DNA of 64,000 bases from Microbacterium sp. MM2322. GTDB lineage: Bacteria > Actinomycetota > Actinomycetes > Actinomycetales > Microbacteriaceae. The translations under genes were made by a program, and so were the position numbers. Of this stretch, positions 36,545 to 44,636 are shown in pieces. The stretch's first letter is position 1; each line of letters begins with the position of its first letter. A model generated the notes under the pieces. The model was not told where the DNA came from. It did not search any database and worked only from the letters and a program-made list of their open reading frames with translations. The DNA is taken from NCBI RefSeq assembly GCF_964186585.1, contig NZ_OZ075067.1, positions 806,001 through 870,000 on the forward strand, in the 5' to 3' direction.

Positions 36545-37764
36545 CCCCCGTCCTCGTCATCAACAGCGGTTCCTCGTCGTTCAAGTACCAGCTCGTCGAC
36601 GTCGAGAACGAGCGCGCTCTCGCTTCCGGGCTCGTCGAGCGGATCGGTGAGGAGACCGGCATCGCCACGCACACCGTCTTCCTCGGCGGCGAGGCGACCT
36701 CCGTCGCCGCAACGAAGGCGACGTCGCGCATCGAGCGGCCGATCCCCGATCACACCACCGGCTTCGCCGTCATGCTCGAGGCTTTCGCCGCTCACGGCCC
36801 GTCGCTTGAGAACGCTCGCCCGGTCGCCGTGGGGCACCGCGTCGTCCAGGGCGGCGCGCGCTTCTTCGAGCCGACGCTCGTCACGCCCCTCGTTGAGATC
36901 AACATCGACGAGCTGTCGGCGCTCGCGCCGCTCCACAACCCAGGAGCGCTCCAGGGCATCCGCGCCGCGCGCGCCGCATTCGCCGACGTCCCGCACGTCG
37001 CCGTCTTCGACACCGCCTTCCACCAGACCATGCCGGCGGAGGCATACACCTACGCGATCGACCGCGAGATGGCCGAGAAGCACCGCATCCGCAAGTACGG
37101 GTTCCACGGCACGAGCCACAAGTTCGTGAGCGAAGCCGCCGCCGCCTTCCTCGGCCGTCCCGTGACGGAGCTGTCGCAGATCGTCCTCCACCTGGGCAAC
37201 GGCGCCTCGGCGACCGCGATCCGCGGCGGGGAATCCGTCGACACCTCGATGGGGCTCACACCGCTCGAGGGCCTCGTCATGGGGACGCGCTCGGGCGACA
37301 TCGACCCGTCCGTCCTGGGCGTGCTCGCCCGCCGCGAGGACATGACGCCGGGCGAGCTCGACTCCTTCCTCAACAAGAAGAGCGGTCTGCTCGGACTCGC
37401 CGGTGCGTCCGACATGCGCGACATCGACACTCGCCGCCGCGACGGGGATGCCGCAGCCCAGCTCGCCTTCGACGTCTACATCCACCGCCTCCGCGCCTAC
37501 ATCGGCGCCTACCTCGCGCAGCTCGGCGGCGCCGATGTCATCTCGTTCACGGCGGGCGTGGGGGAGAACTCCGCGGTGGTCCGCGCCGCAGCGCTCGAGA
37601 CCTTCGGATTCGCGGGCGTCCGCCTGGATGCCGAGCGAAACGCGTCGGGTGGACGCGGCATCCGCGTCATCTCCACCGACGACTCGCCGGTCACCGTCCT
37701 CGTGGTCCCGACCGATGAGGAACTCGAGATCGCGCGCCAAGCCCACGCGGTCGCCGCGGCGTGA
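36541..37764 (+). CDS. ackA: Acetate kinase
   Basis: A 407-residue acetate kinase, which makes ATP from acetyl phosphate and ADP or runs in reverse to activate acetate. VLVINSGSSSFKYQL at the N-terminus, GHRVVQGG, KYGFHGTSHKFV, LHLGNGASATAI and FTAGVGENSAVVR are the family signatures in order. ATG overlaps the pta stop (ATGA), indicating coupled translation. Acs at the right edge gives a second acetate route. Confidence 0.97.
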   Translation: MTPVLVINSGSSSFKYQLVDVENERALASGLVERIGEETGIATHTVFLGGEATSVAATKATSRIERPIPDHTTGFAVMLEAFAAHGPSLENARPVAVGHRVVQGGARFFEPTLVTPLVEINIDELSALAPLHNPGALQGIRAARAAFADVPHVAVFDTAFHQTMPAEAYTYAIDREMAEKHRIRKYGFHGTSHKFVSEAAAAFLGRPVTELSQIVLHLGNGASATAIRGGESVDTSMGLTPLEGLVMGTRSGDIDPSVLGVLARREDMTPGELDSFLNKKSGLLGLAGASDMRDIDTRRRDGDAAAQLAFDVYIHRLRAYIGAYLAQLGGADVISFTAGVGENSAVVRAAALETFGFAGVRLDAERNASGGRGIRVISTDDSPVTVLVVPTDEELEIARQAHAVAAA

Positions 37765-37777
37765 GCGAGGCGACGGA

Positions 37778-37783
37778 TACGCT
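37778..37783 (+). promoter_or_regulatory. -10 box, leaderless start of HAD gene
   Basis: TACGCT, six bases, GTG at 37790, just after the ackA stop. Confidence 0.55.
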
Positions 37784-37789
37784 GGTGCG

Positions 37790-38518
37790 GTGACGATGGC
37801 CGACCTCCCCGACCTCACCCGATTCGACGGCGTCCTCTTCGACCTCGACGGCGTGCTGACCCCGACCGCAGAAGTCCACATGCACGCGTGGCAGAGCATG
37901 TTCACCGAACTGTTCACCGCCTGGGGGGTCGAGCCGGCGTACGCCGAAGGAGACTACTTCGAGCACCTCGACGGCAAGAAGCGCTACGACGGCGTCGCGA
38001 GCCTGCTGCGCTCCCGCGACATCGAAGTGCCGTGGGGCGACCCTTCGGATGACCCGTCCGAGGACACCGTGTGCGGCATCGGCAACCGCAAGAACGTCGT
38101 CTTCGAGCGCGTGCTGCGCGCCGACGGCATCGCCGCCTATCCCGGCTCGCTCGCGCTGGTCGAGAAGCTCCAGGCCGCCGGCATCCCGATCGCGGTCGTC
38201 TCCAGCTCCAAGAACGCCCGCGAGGTCCTGACCGCCGCCGGCATCATCGACCGTTTCCCGGTCATCATGGACGGCGTCGTCGCCGAGGCCGAGAACCTCG
38301 AATCCAAGCCCGCCCCCGACGTCTTCGCCCGTGCGGCCGAGATGCTCGGCGTCGATCCTGCCCGGAGCGCCGCCGTCGAGGACGCGCACTCCGGCGTGCG
38401 TTCCGCCGCGGCGGCCGGGTACGGTCTCGTCGTGGGTGTCGACCGCGGCGCCGGTGCCGACGCGCTCCGCGCAGCGGGTGCCGACGTCGTCGTCGACGAC
38501 CTCGCCGTGTTCGTCTGA
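37790..38518 (+). CDS. HAD family beta-phosphoglucomutase-like hydrolase
   Basis: A 242-residue HAD protein with the nucleophile motif F17-D18-L-D20-G, a cap domain (HMHAWQSMFTELF, YFEHLDGKKRYDGVASLL), PIAVVSSSKNAREVL and the late acidic motif AVEDAHSGVRSAAAAGYG. The cap pattern resembles beta-phosphoglucomutase. It is followed by a GH65 phosphorylase, so converting beta-glucose 1-phosphate to glucose 6-phosphate is a reasoned inference. GTG 37790 follows TACGCT by six bases; ATG 37796 is an alternative. Confidence 0.9.
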   Translation: MTMADLPDLTRFDGVLFDLDGVLTPTAEVHMHAWQSMFTELFTAWGVEPAYAEGDYFEHLDGKKRYDGVASLLRSRDIEVPWGDPSDDPSEDTVCGIGNRKNVVFERVLRADGIAAYPGSLALVEKLQAAGIPIAVVSSSKNAREVLTAAGIIDRFPVIMDGVVAEAENLESKPAPDVFARAAEMLGVDPARSAAVEDAHSGVRSAAAAGYGLVVGVDRGAGADALRAAGADVVVDDLAVFV

Positions 38519-38576
38519 CCCGCGCCGTCCCCCCGGCATCCCCCACTCCCGTCCTGTCACCCGAAGAAGGACCAGC

Positions 38577-41174
38577 ATGATCGATCGTCAGCGTTTCCCT
38601 GTTGACCCGTGGCGTCTCGTCGAAACCTCGTTCTCGCTCGACGACCCGGGCGTCACCGAGACCCTGTTCGCCGAGGGGAACGGCTACCTCGGCCTCCGCG
38701 GCAACCACCCCGAGGGCAGGCACGCCCTCGAGCACGGGACCTTCCTCAACGGCTTCCACGAGGTGTTCCCCATCCGTCACGCGGAGCGCGCGTTCGGGTT
38801 CGCCGAGGTCGGGCAGACGATCATCAACGCCCCCGACAGCAAGGTCATGCGCGTCTACGTCGACGATGAGCCGCTCTCGCTCGACATCGCCGAGCTCCGC
38901 GAGTACGAGCGTGCTCTCGACATGCGGCGGGGCGTGCTCACCCGACACATCCGGTGGATGACGCCGAGCGGCAAGGACGTCGTCATCGAGTACGAGCGGC
39001 TGGTGTCGTTCGAGGAGCGTCACGTCGCCGTCATGCGGATCTCGGTGACCGTCCTGAACGCCGACGCGCCCGTGACGGTCAGCTGCCAGCTCATCAACCG
39101 TCAGGACGGCCAGGACGTCTACGGTGGTGCGGGACTCGGGAAGCAGGCCGCCGCAGGGTTCGACCCGCGCAAGGCCGAAGGCTTCCAGGACCGGGTCCTG
39201 CAGCCCGAGGAGTACTGGCAGGACGGCGACCGTTCCGCACTGTCGTACAAGGTGACCGCGTCGGGGATGACCGTCGCGGTCGTCGCCGATCACCTCGTGG
39301 AGACCGAGAACGAATACTCGTCTCGCTCGCTCGTCGAGCCCGACATCGCCAAGAACGTCTTCCGCGTGCAGGCCCGCCAGGGTGTGCCCGTGACCATCAC
39401 GAAAGCCGTCGCGTATCACACGTCTCGGGGGGTCCCCGCTCGCGAACTGGTCGAGCGCGGCCGTCGCACCCTCGACCGCGTCGAGCACGAAGGCATCCAG
39501 AACCTCTTCGATCGCCAGGAGGCCTGGGTCGCAGACTTCTGGGACCGTTCCGACGTCGTCATCGAGGGTCAGGACGACCTCCAGCAGGCGACCCGCTGGT
39601 GTCTGTACCAGCTCGCTCAGGCCGCGGCGCGGGCCGACTCGCTGGGCGTTCCGGCGAAGGGCGTGACCGGCTCGGGCTACAGCGGGCACTACTTCTGGGA
39701 CACCGAGGTCTACGTCCTCCCCTTCCTCGCGTACACGACGCCGCTCTGGGCGCGAAACGCCCTCCGGATGCGGTATCTCATGCTCCCCGCAGCCCGCAAA
39801 CGCGCCGGCCAGCTGAACGAGGCGGGCGCGCTCTTCCCGTGGCGGACCATCAACGGCGAGGAAGCCTCGGCCTATTACGCCGCCGGCACCGCGCAGTACC
39901 ACATCAACGCCGACATCGCCTTCGCGCTCGGCAAGTACGTCCGTGCCACCGGAGACACCGACTTCCTCTACCGGGAGGGCGTCGACATCCTCGTGGAGAC
40001 GGCGCGGCTGTGGGCGACGCTCGGCTTCTGGCGGTTCACCGAGACGGGGGAGCCGGAGAGCTTCCACATCCACGGCGTCACCGGTCCGGACGAGTACACG
40101 ACGGTCGTCAACGACAACCTGTTCACGAACGTCATGGCCCGCTACAACCTGCGCTACGCCGCGCGCGTCGTGCGGGAGATGTCGATCGACCAGCCCGACG
40201 CCTATCGGGCGATGGTGGAGCGGCTCGACCTCGACGAGGCGGAGCCCGTCGCCTGGCAGAGCGCCGGCGAGGCCATGCACATCCCGTACAGCGAGGCCCT
40301 CGGCATCCACCCGCAGGACGCTGTCTTCCTCGAGCGCGAGGTGTGGGACCTCGAGAACACACCCGAAGAGCAGCGGCCGCTGCTGCTGCACTTCCACCCG
40401 CTCGTCATCTACCGGTACCAGGTGTTGAAGCAGGCCGATGTCGTGCTGGCGCTCTACCTGCAGGGCAACCAGTTCACCCCGGCCGAGAAGCTCGCCGACT
40501 TCGAGTACTACGACGCGTTGACCACGGGGGATTCGACCCTGTCTGCCGTCGTGCAGGCGATCCTCGCCGCGGAGGTCGGGTACCAGGACCTCGCCCTCGA
40601 CTACTTCCGCGAGTCCGCGTTCGTCGACCTGGGCGACCTGCACAGCAATGCGTCCGACGGTGTGCACGTCGCGTCGGCGGGTGGCGTGTGGACGGCGCTC
40701 GTCGCCGGCTTCGGCGGCATGCGCGACCACCGCGGTGCGCTGAGCTTCGACCCGCGGCTTCCCGCGGCCTGGCCCTCCCTGTCGTACACGCTGCACTGGC
40801 ACGGCACGCGCCTGAAGATCACCGTTCGGCGCGACGAGATGACCGTGACGGCCGGTGAGGGGGCGGACGTCTCCTTCACCGTCCGCGGCGCCGGCTACAC
40901 GGTCGCCGCAGGCGAGGCGGTCACCGTGCCGCTGCAGGGTCAGGGCCCCGTGATCGCAGGCCGCCCGACGCTGAAGCAGATCGGCGAGCAGCTCCGCGAG
41001 GACGGCACGCTCCTGTCCGCCTCGGTCCCCGACGCGACCGCCGCCACGTCCGTTCCCGTGCACACCGGCACGATCCCCGTCGTGACGGTCGACTCGGGAA
41101 CGACGGATGCCGCACCCGAGCCAGACGTGCGCACCCAGCAGATCCCGACGATCGACGCGACCGCGAAGGTCTGA
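38577..41174 (+). CDS. GH65 disaccharide phosphorylase (maltose/trehalose/kojibiose type)
   Basis: An 865-residue family 65 glycoside phosphorylase or hydrolase. The N-terminal beta-sandwich (about residues 10-300) leads to the (alpha/alpha)6 barrel with GYSGHYFWDTEVYVLPFL, the general acid Glu506 in VTGPDEYTTVVNDN, and HFHPLVIYRYQVLKQADV. The barrel is followed by a GH65 C-terminal domain and then about 60 extra residues rich in Ala, Thr, Val and Asp that I do not recognise. ATG 38577 has GAAGGA seven bases upstream. With the HAD gene it would feed disaccharides into glycolysis through beta-glucose 1-phosphate. The actual disaccharide is unknown. Confidence 0.92.
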   Translation: MIDRQRFPVDPWRLVETSFSLDDPGVTETLFAEGNGYLGLRGNHPEGRHALEHGTFLNGFHEVFPIRHAERAFGFAEVGQTIINAPDSKVMRVYVDDEPLSLDIAELREYERALDMRRGVLTRHIRWMTPSGKDVVIEYERLVSFEERHVAVMRISVTVLNADAPVTVSCQLINRQDGQDVYGGAGLGKQAAAGFDPRKAEGFQDRVLQPEEYWQDGDRSALSYKVTASGMTVAVVADHLVETENEYSSRSLVEPDIAKNVFRVQARQGVPVTITKAVAYHTSRGVPARELVERGRRTLDRVEHEGIQNLFDRQEAWVADFWDRSDVVIEGQDDLQQATRWCLYQLAQAAARADSLGVPAKGVTGSGYSGHYFWDTEVYVLPFLAYTTPLWARNALRMRYLMLPAARKRAGQLNEAGALFPWRTINGEEASAYYAAGTAQYHINADIAFALGKYVRATGDTDFLYREGVDILVETARLWATLGFWRFTETGEPESFHIHGVTGPDEYTTVVNDNLFTNVMARYNLRYAARVVREMSIDQPDAYRAMVERLDLDEAEPVAWQSAGEAMHIPYSEALGIHPQDAVFLEREVWDLENTPEEQRPLLLHFHPLVIYRYQVLKQADVVLALYLQGNQFTPAEKLADFEYYDALTTGDSTLSAVVQAILAAEVGYQDLALDYFRESAFVDLGDLHSNASDGVHVASAGGVWTALVAGFGGMRDHRGALSFDPRLPAAWPSLSYTLHWHGTRLKITVRRDEMTVTAGEGADVSFTVRGAGYTVAAGEAVTVPLQGQGPVIAGRPTLKQIGEQLREDGTLLSASVPDATAATSVPVHTGTIPVVTVDSGTTDAAPEPDVRTQQIPTIDATAKV

Positions 41175-41183
41175 GCTCAGACC
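41168..41183. terminator. Palindrome across convergent stops of GH65 and flavoprotein genes
   Basis: GGTCTGAGCTCAGACC is a perfect 16-base palindrome containing both stop codons, which are two bases apart. A small bidirectional terminator is possible but no T run is present. Confidence 0.35.
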
Positions 41184-42283
41184 GTCGCCGCGGTGCGGTC
41201 CCGCACGATCGCGCGGACCGCGTCGCGGCCGGCACGGTTCGCGCCGATCGTCGACTGCGACGGTCCGTAGCCGATCAGGAACAGTCGGGGCTCGTCGGTC
41301 GCGCGGGTGTCTCGGACGCGCACCCCACCGGCGGCGGTGCGGAGCCCCAGCGGGGCGAGGTGGGCGATGTCGGCGCGGAAGCCCGTGGCCCACAGGATGA
41401 CGTCCGCGGGCTCGAGGGTGCCGTCCGGCATCCGCACCCCGTCGGCTTCGATGGCGGTGAACATCGGATGCCACACGAGAGCGCCGCGGTCGTTCGCGGC
41501 CTGAGCCCACGGCGACCAGTGCGCGCCGGTGACCGAGACGACGCTGCCCGGCGGGAGCCCCTGGCGCACGCGCTCCTCGACCCCGGCGATCGCCTCGATC
41601 CGCGCGGCGGTGTCGAACGCCTTCGCGCCCCACTGCGGTTCGGCGCGGGCGACCCACAACGTGTCGGTCACCTGCGAGATCTCGTCGAGCAGTTGGATCG
41701 CGGACACACCGGCCCCCACGATCACGACCCGCTGTCCGCGGAACTCCTCCGCCGAGCGGTAGTCGTGCACGTGCAGCTGGCGTCCTGCGAACGACGCCTG
41801 GCCCGGGTAGGTCGGCCAGAAGGGCTTCCGCCACGTGCCGGTCGCGTTGATGACGTAGCGCGCCGACCATGTGACGGGGCGCCCGGCATCCTCCGCCGCG
41901 ACACGGAGTCGCCCATGCGGGTCGTCGTCCTCGCGCCGCACGGCGCGGACGCGGACGGGCCGGTGCACACGCAGGTCGAAACGTGCTTCGTACTCGGCGA
42001 AGTAGTCCGGCAGCACCTCGCGGCTGGGAGAGAGCGGGTCTGCGGGAGGCACCGCGTAACCGGGGAGTTCATGGATGCCGTTGACCGTCCCCATCCGCAG
42101 CGTCGCCCAACGGTGCTGCCAGGCCCCGCCCGACCGTGCCTCCGCGTCCAGGACGACGAACGTCGGGGCGTCGTCTGCCGACGAACCGAGCGGGACGAAC
42201 CCGCGTCTGCGGAGGTGGTACGCGGCGCTCAACCCGGCCTGGCCGGCGCCGATCACGACGACGTCGACAGGGATGGCGGGCAT
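41177..42283 (-). CDS. FAD/NAD(P)-binding flavoprotein monooxygenase-like protein
   Basis: A 368-residue flavoprotein of the CzcO/ArsO-like group. The FAD motif VVVIGAGQAGLSAAYHL is at residues about 8-24, a second nucleotide motif VVIVGAGVSAIQLL lies near residue 170, and ILWATGFRADIAHL is the late flavin-contact block. Baeyer-Villiger or N-hydroxylating monooxygenase activity is possible, but the full fingerprint is not clear. The ATG at 42283 diverges from the GntR gene. Confidence 0.86.
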   Translation of the reverse strand: MPAIPVDVVVIGAGQAGLSAAYHLRRRGFVPLGSSADDAPTFVVLDAEARSGGAWQHRWATLRMGTVNGIHELPGYAVPPADPLSPSREVLPDYFAEYEARFDLRVHRPVRVRAVRREDDDPHGRLRVAAEDAGRPVTWSARYVINATGTWRKPFWPTYPGQASFAGRQLHVHDYRSAEEFRGQRVVIVGAGVSAIQLLDEISQVTDTLWVARAEPQWGAKAFDTAARIEAIAGVEERVRQGLPPGSVVSVTGAHWSPWAQAANDRGALVWHPMFTAIEADGVRMPDGTLEPADVILWATGFRADIAHLAPLGLRTAAGGVRVRDTRATDEPRLFLIGYGPSQSTIGANRAGRDAVRAIVRDRTAATV

Positions 42284-42351
42284 GACCCGTGCAACATCGC
42301 CTCGCGGTGGCCTGTTCCCGCGGCCCGGCCGAGCGTGCCGCGACTGCCCGT

Positions 42352-42357
42352 TAGGCT
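42352..42357 (+). promoter_or_regulatory. -10 box, leaderless start of GntR/FadR regulator
   Basis: TAGGCT, six bases, ATG at 42364. Confidence 0.6.
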
Positions 42358-42363
42358 GACCGG

Positions 42364-43086
42364 ATGGCGCGTGATGTGGCGGACCCGGGGAGCAGCATGA
42401 GCTCGTCCTCCGTGGGTGCCCGCGCCGCCGACGGCGTGTTCGAGGGGCTCCGCGAGGACATCGTCGCGGGCCGCCTCACGGTGGGGGAGCGGCTTCCCTC
42501 CGAAGCCGCTCTCGCCGAGCAGTACGGCGTGAGCCGTCCGAGTGTCCGCGAGGCGATCCGTTCCCTGCAGGCCCTCGGCCTCACCCGCACACGCACCGGG
42601 AGCGGGACCTACGTCGCCTCCGACCGGCCCGCGCTGTCGCTCGGCTACGGGGACTTCTCGGCGCGTGACCTCAGCGAGGCGCGTCCGCACATCGAAGTCC
42701 CGGCGGCGGGTCTCGCCGCGGAACGCCGCACCGACCAGCAGCGTGCCGATCTGGTCGACCTCTGCGATCGGATGGATGCCACGACCGATCCCGCGGAGTG
42801 GGTCGAGCTCGACTCCCGCTTCCACGTGCTCGTGGCCGAGGCATCCGGGAATGCGGTCTTCGCGCGCGCCGTCGGCGATATCCGCGATGCTCTCAGCCAC
42901 CAATCCGGCGTCGTGAACCTCATCGCCCACCGGCGCGAACCGTCGTCGCGCGAGCACCGCGCCATCGCCGAGGCGATCGGCATCGGATCGGCGATCGAAG
43001 CACGCGAGGCGATGCGCGCACACCTCGGCGCCGTCGAGCGGGTCGTCAGCCCGCTGACGCCGTCGGAACCAGGTTCGCGGGACTGA
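42364..43086 (+). CDS. GntR family (FadR/FCD) regulator, probable regulator of asparagine/aspartate genes
   Basis: A 240-residue regulator. The winged helix is at about residues 22-90 (LREDIVAGRLTVGERLPSEAALAEQYGVSRPSVREAIRSLQALG), and the FCD ligand domain follows with Arg/Asp/His residues for a metal-carboxylate site (ELDSRFHVLVAEASGN, SSREHRAIAEAI). It sits beside aspA, so control of aspA and ansP by aspartate or a related acid is inferred. Its 3' end overlaps aspA by 41 bases in antisense. Confidence 0.9.
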   Translation: MARDVADPGSSMSSSSVGARAADGVFEGLREDIVAGRLTVGERLPSEAALAEQYGVSRPSVREAIRSLQALGLTRTRTGSGTYVASDRPALSLGYGDFSARDLSEARPHIEVPAAGLAAERRTDQQRADLVDLCDRMDATTDPAEWVELDSRFHVLVAEASGNAVFARAVGDIRDALSHQSGVVNLIAHRREPSSREHRAIAEAIGIGSAIEAREAMRAHLGAVERVVSPLTPSEPGSRD

Positions 43087-44449
43087 GGGCCGCCGCCAGC
43101 GCCTCCGGCGACAGCAGCCCGCGCTCGAGCACGACCTCGGGGACGGTCCGCCCGGACAGGAGCGCTTCGCCCGCGACCTCGGTCGCCGCGCGGTAGCCGA
43201 TCAGCGGGTTCAGCGCGGTAGCGAGACCGATCGAGTCGGTGACCCGCGCGGCCATGACGTCGGGACGGGCCTGGATGCCGCTGACGCACCGTTCCGCGAG
43301 AAGGTGGCACGCGGCGGTCAGGTGCGCGATGCTCTGCGACAGGGCGCGGACGATGACGGGCTCGAACGCGTTCAGCTGCAGTTGCCCGGCCTCGGCGGCG
43401 AGGGTCACGGCGAGGTCGTCGGCGATCACCGTGTAGGCGACCTGCGTGACCATCTCGGGGATGACGGGGTTCACCTTGCCCGGCATGATGCTCGACCCCG
43501 CTTGCAGGGCGGGGAGCGTGATCTCGCCGAGACCCGCCCGCGGGCCCGAGGACAGCAAGCGGAGGTCGTTGCACGTCTTGGAGAGCTTCACGGCGATGCG
43601 CTTGAGCATCCCCGACAGGTGTACGAACGCGCCGGGGTCCTGCGTGGCCTCGACGAGGTCGGTCGCAGACGTGAACGGGCGGCCGGTCAGCTCGGCGAGG
43701 TGTGCCACGGCGACCGGTCCGTACCCCGCGGGAGCGTTCAGGCCCGTGCCGATGGCGGTCGCGCCGAGGTTCACCTCGAGGAGCAGACGGGCGGATTCCC
43801 GCAGTCGGTGCCGGTCCTCGTCGAGCATGACCGCGAACGCGCCGAACTCCTGACCGAGCGTCATCGGCACGGCATCCTGCAACTGCGTGCGGCCGATCTT
43901 CACGTATCCCGAGAACTCCGCCGCCTTTGCGGCGAAGGCCTCGTGCAGAACGCCCATCGCGGCGTCCAGCCCGTCGACGCCTTCGATCAGCGCGACGTCG
44001 ATCGCGGTCGGGTAGGCGTCGTTGGTCGGCTGGCTGAGGTTGACGTGGGCGTTGGGGTGCAGGTGCGCGTACTCGCCCTTGGCGTGGCCGAGGATCTCAA
44101 GCGCCCGGTTGGCGATGACCTCGTTCGCGTTCATGTTGGTCGAGGTGCCCGCACCGCCCTGGATGACGTCGACGACGAACTGGTCGGCGAGGGCGCCGCC
44201 CCGGATCTCGCGGCAGGCCGCGGCGATGGCGTCGGCCCGCGCGATGTCGAGGAGTCCGAGGTCGCGGTTGGCGAGCGCCGCAGCCTCCTTCACGTAGGCG
44301 AGGCCCCGCAAGAGGAACGGGTACGTGCCGATCGGCACACCGGTCACGGGGAAGTTCGCCCGGGCGCGGGCGGTGTGGACACCCCAGTAGGCGTCGGACG
44401 GGATCTCGGCCGGCCCCAGCAGGTCGTGTTCGATGCGCGTGGTCGTCAT
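43046..44449 (-). CDS. aspA: Aspartate ammonia-lyase
   Basis: A 467-residue member of the aspartase/fumarase family, converting aspartate to fumarate and ammonia. It has GGAGTSTNMNANEVIANRALE, the HPNAHVNLSQPTND block and the signature loop GSSIMPGKVNP with Ser319-Ser320. Aspartase is preferred over fumarase because of the neighbours: asparagine permease and asparaginase. ATG 44449 follows GAGGAAGAG; the open frame upstream covers the divergent operator. Two convergent stops overlap with the regulator gene. Confidence 0.9.
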   Translation of the reverse strand: MTTTRIEHDLLGPAEIPSDAYWGVHTARARANFPVTGVPIGTYPFLLRGLAYVKEAAALANRDLGLLDIARADAIAAACREIRGGALADQFVVDVIQGGAGTSTNMNANEVIANRALEILGHAKGEYAHLHPNAHVNLSQPTNDAYPTAIDVALIEGVDGLDAAMGVLHEAFAAKAAEFSGYVKIGRTQLQDAVPMTLGQEFGAFAVMLDEDRHRLRESARLLLEVNLGATAIGTGLNAPAGYGPVAVAHLAELTGRPFTSATDLVEATQDPGAFVHLSGMLKRIAVKLSKTCNDLRLLSSGPRAGLGEITLPALQAGSSIMPGKVNPVIPEMVTQVAYTVIADDLAVTLAAEAGQLQLNAFEPVIVRALSQSIAHLTAACHLLAERCVSGIQARPDVMAARVTDSIGLATALNPLIGYRAATEVAGEALLSGRTVPEVVLERGLLSPEALAAALSPANLVPTASAG

Positions 44450-44482
44450 GTCGCTCTCTTCCTCGAGGTGGACGAACGGCGC

Positions 44483-44499
44483 AAACCTATCAGACAGAT
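44483..44499. promoter_or_regulatory. Candidate GntR/FadR operator 1 (aspA side)
   Basis: AAACCTATCAGACAGAT, an imperfect palindrome (CTATC-A-GACAG). On the minus strand it covers TAGGTT, a possible aspA -10 box. Confidence 0.5.
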
Positions 44500-44532
44500 T
44501 TGCGGCAGGGGCGACCAACTTCCCGCTAAAAC

Positions 44533-44562
44533 TTGACGGAAGCCGCACTTCGGGTGTTCAGT
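44533..44562 (+). promoter_or_regulatory. Candidate promoter of ansP
   Basis: TTGACG (44533-44538) and TTCAGT (44557-44562) are spaced 18 bases apart. The second operator copy lies across the expected transcription start. Confidence 0.4.
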
Positions 44563-44568
44563 GTTCCC

Positions 44569-44585
44569 AAACCTGTAAGGCAGAT
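44569..44585. promoter_or_regulatory. Candidate GntR/FadR operator 2 (ansP side)
   Basis: AAACCTGTAAGGCAGAT, differing from operator 1 at three or four of 17 positions and in the same orientation, 86 bases away (about eight helical turns). Confidence 0.5.
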
Positions 44586-44636
44586 ACCACATCCCCTCAC
44601 GGCGACGGTGCCGACGAGACGAGAAAGCGAGTTCCC

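Noticed and set aside
38265..41870. 1201-codon open frame antisense to the HAD and GH65 genes
   Set aside because: Composition is that of a third-position GC shadow, with no recognisable domain; the sense genes are well supported.
44450..44548. N-terminal extension of aspA
   Set aside because: It crosses candidate operator 1; ATG 44449 with GAGGAAGAG fits the family start.
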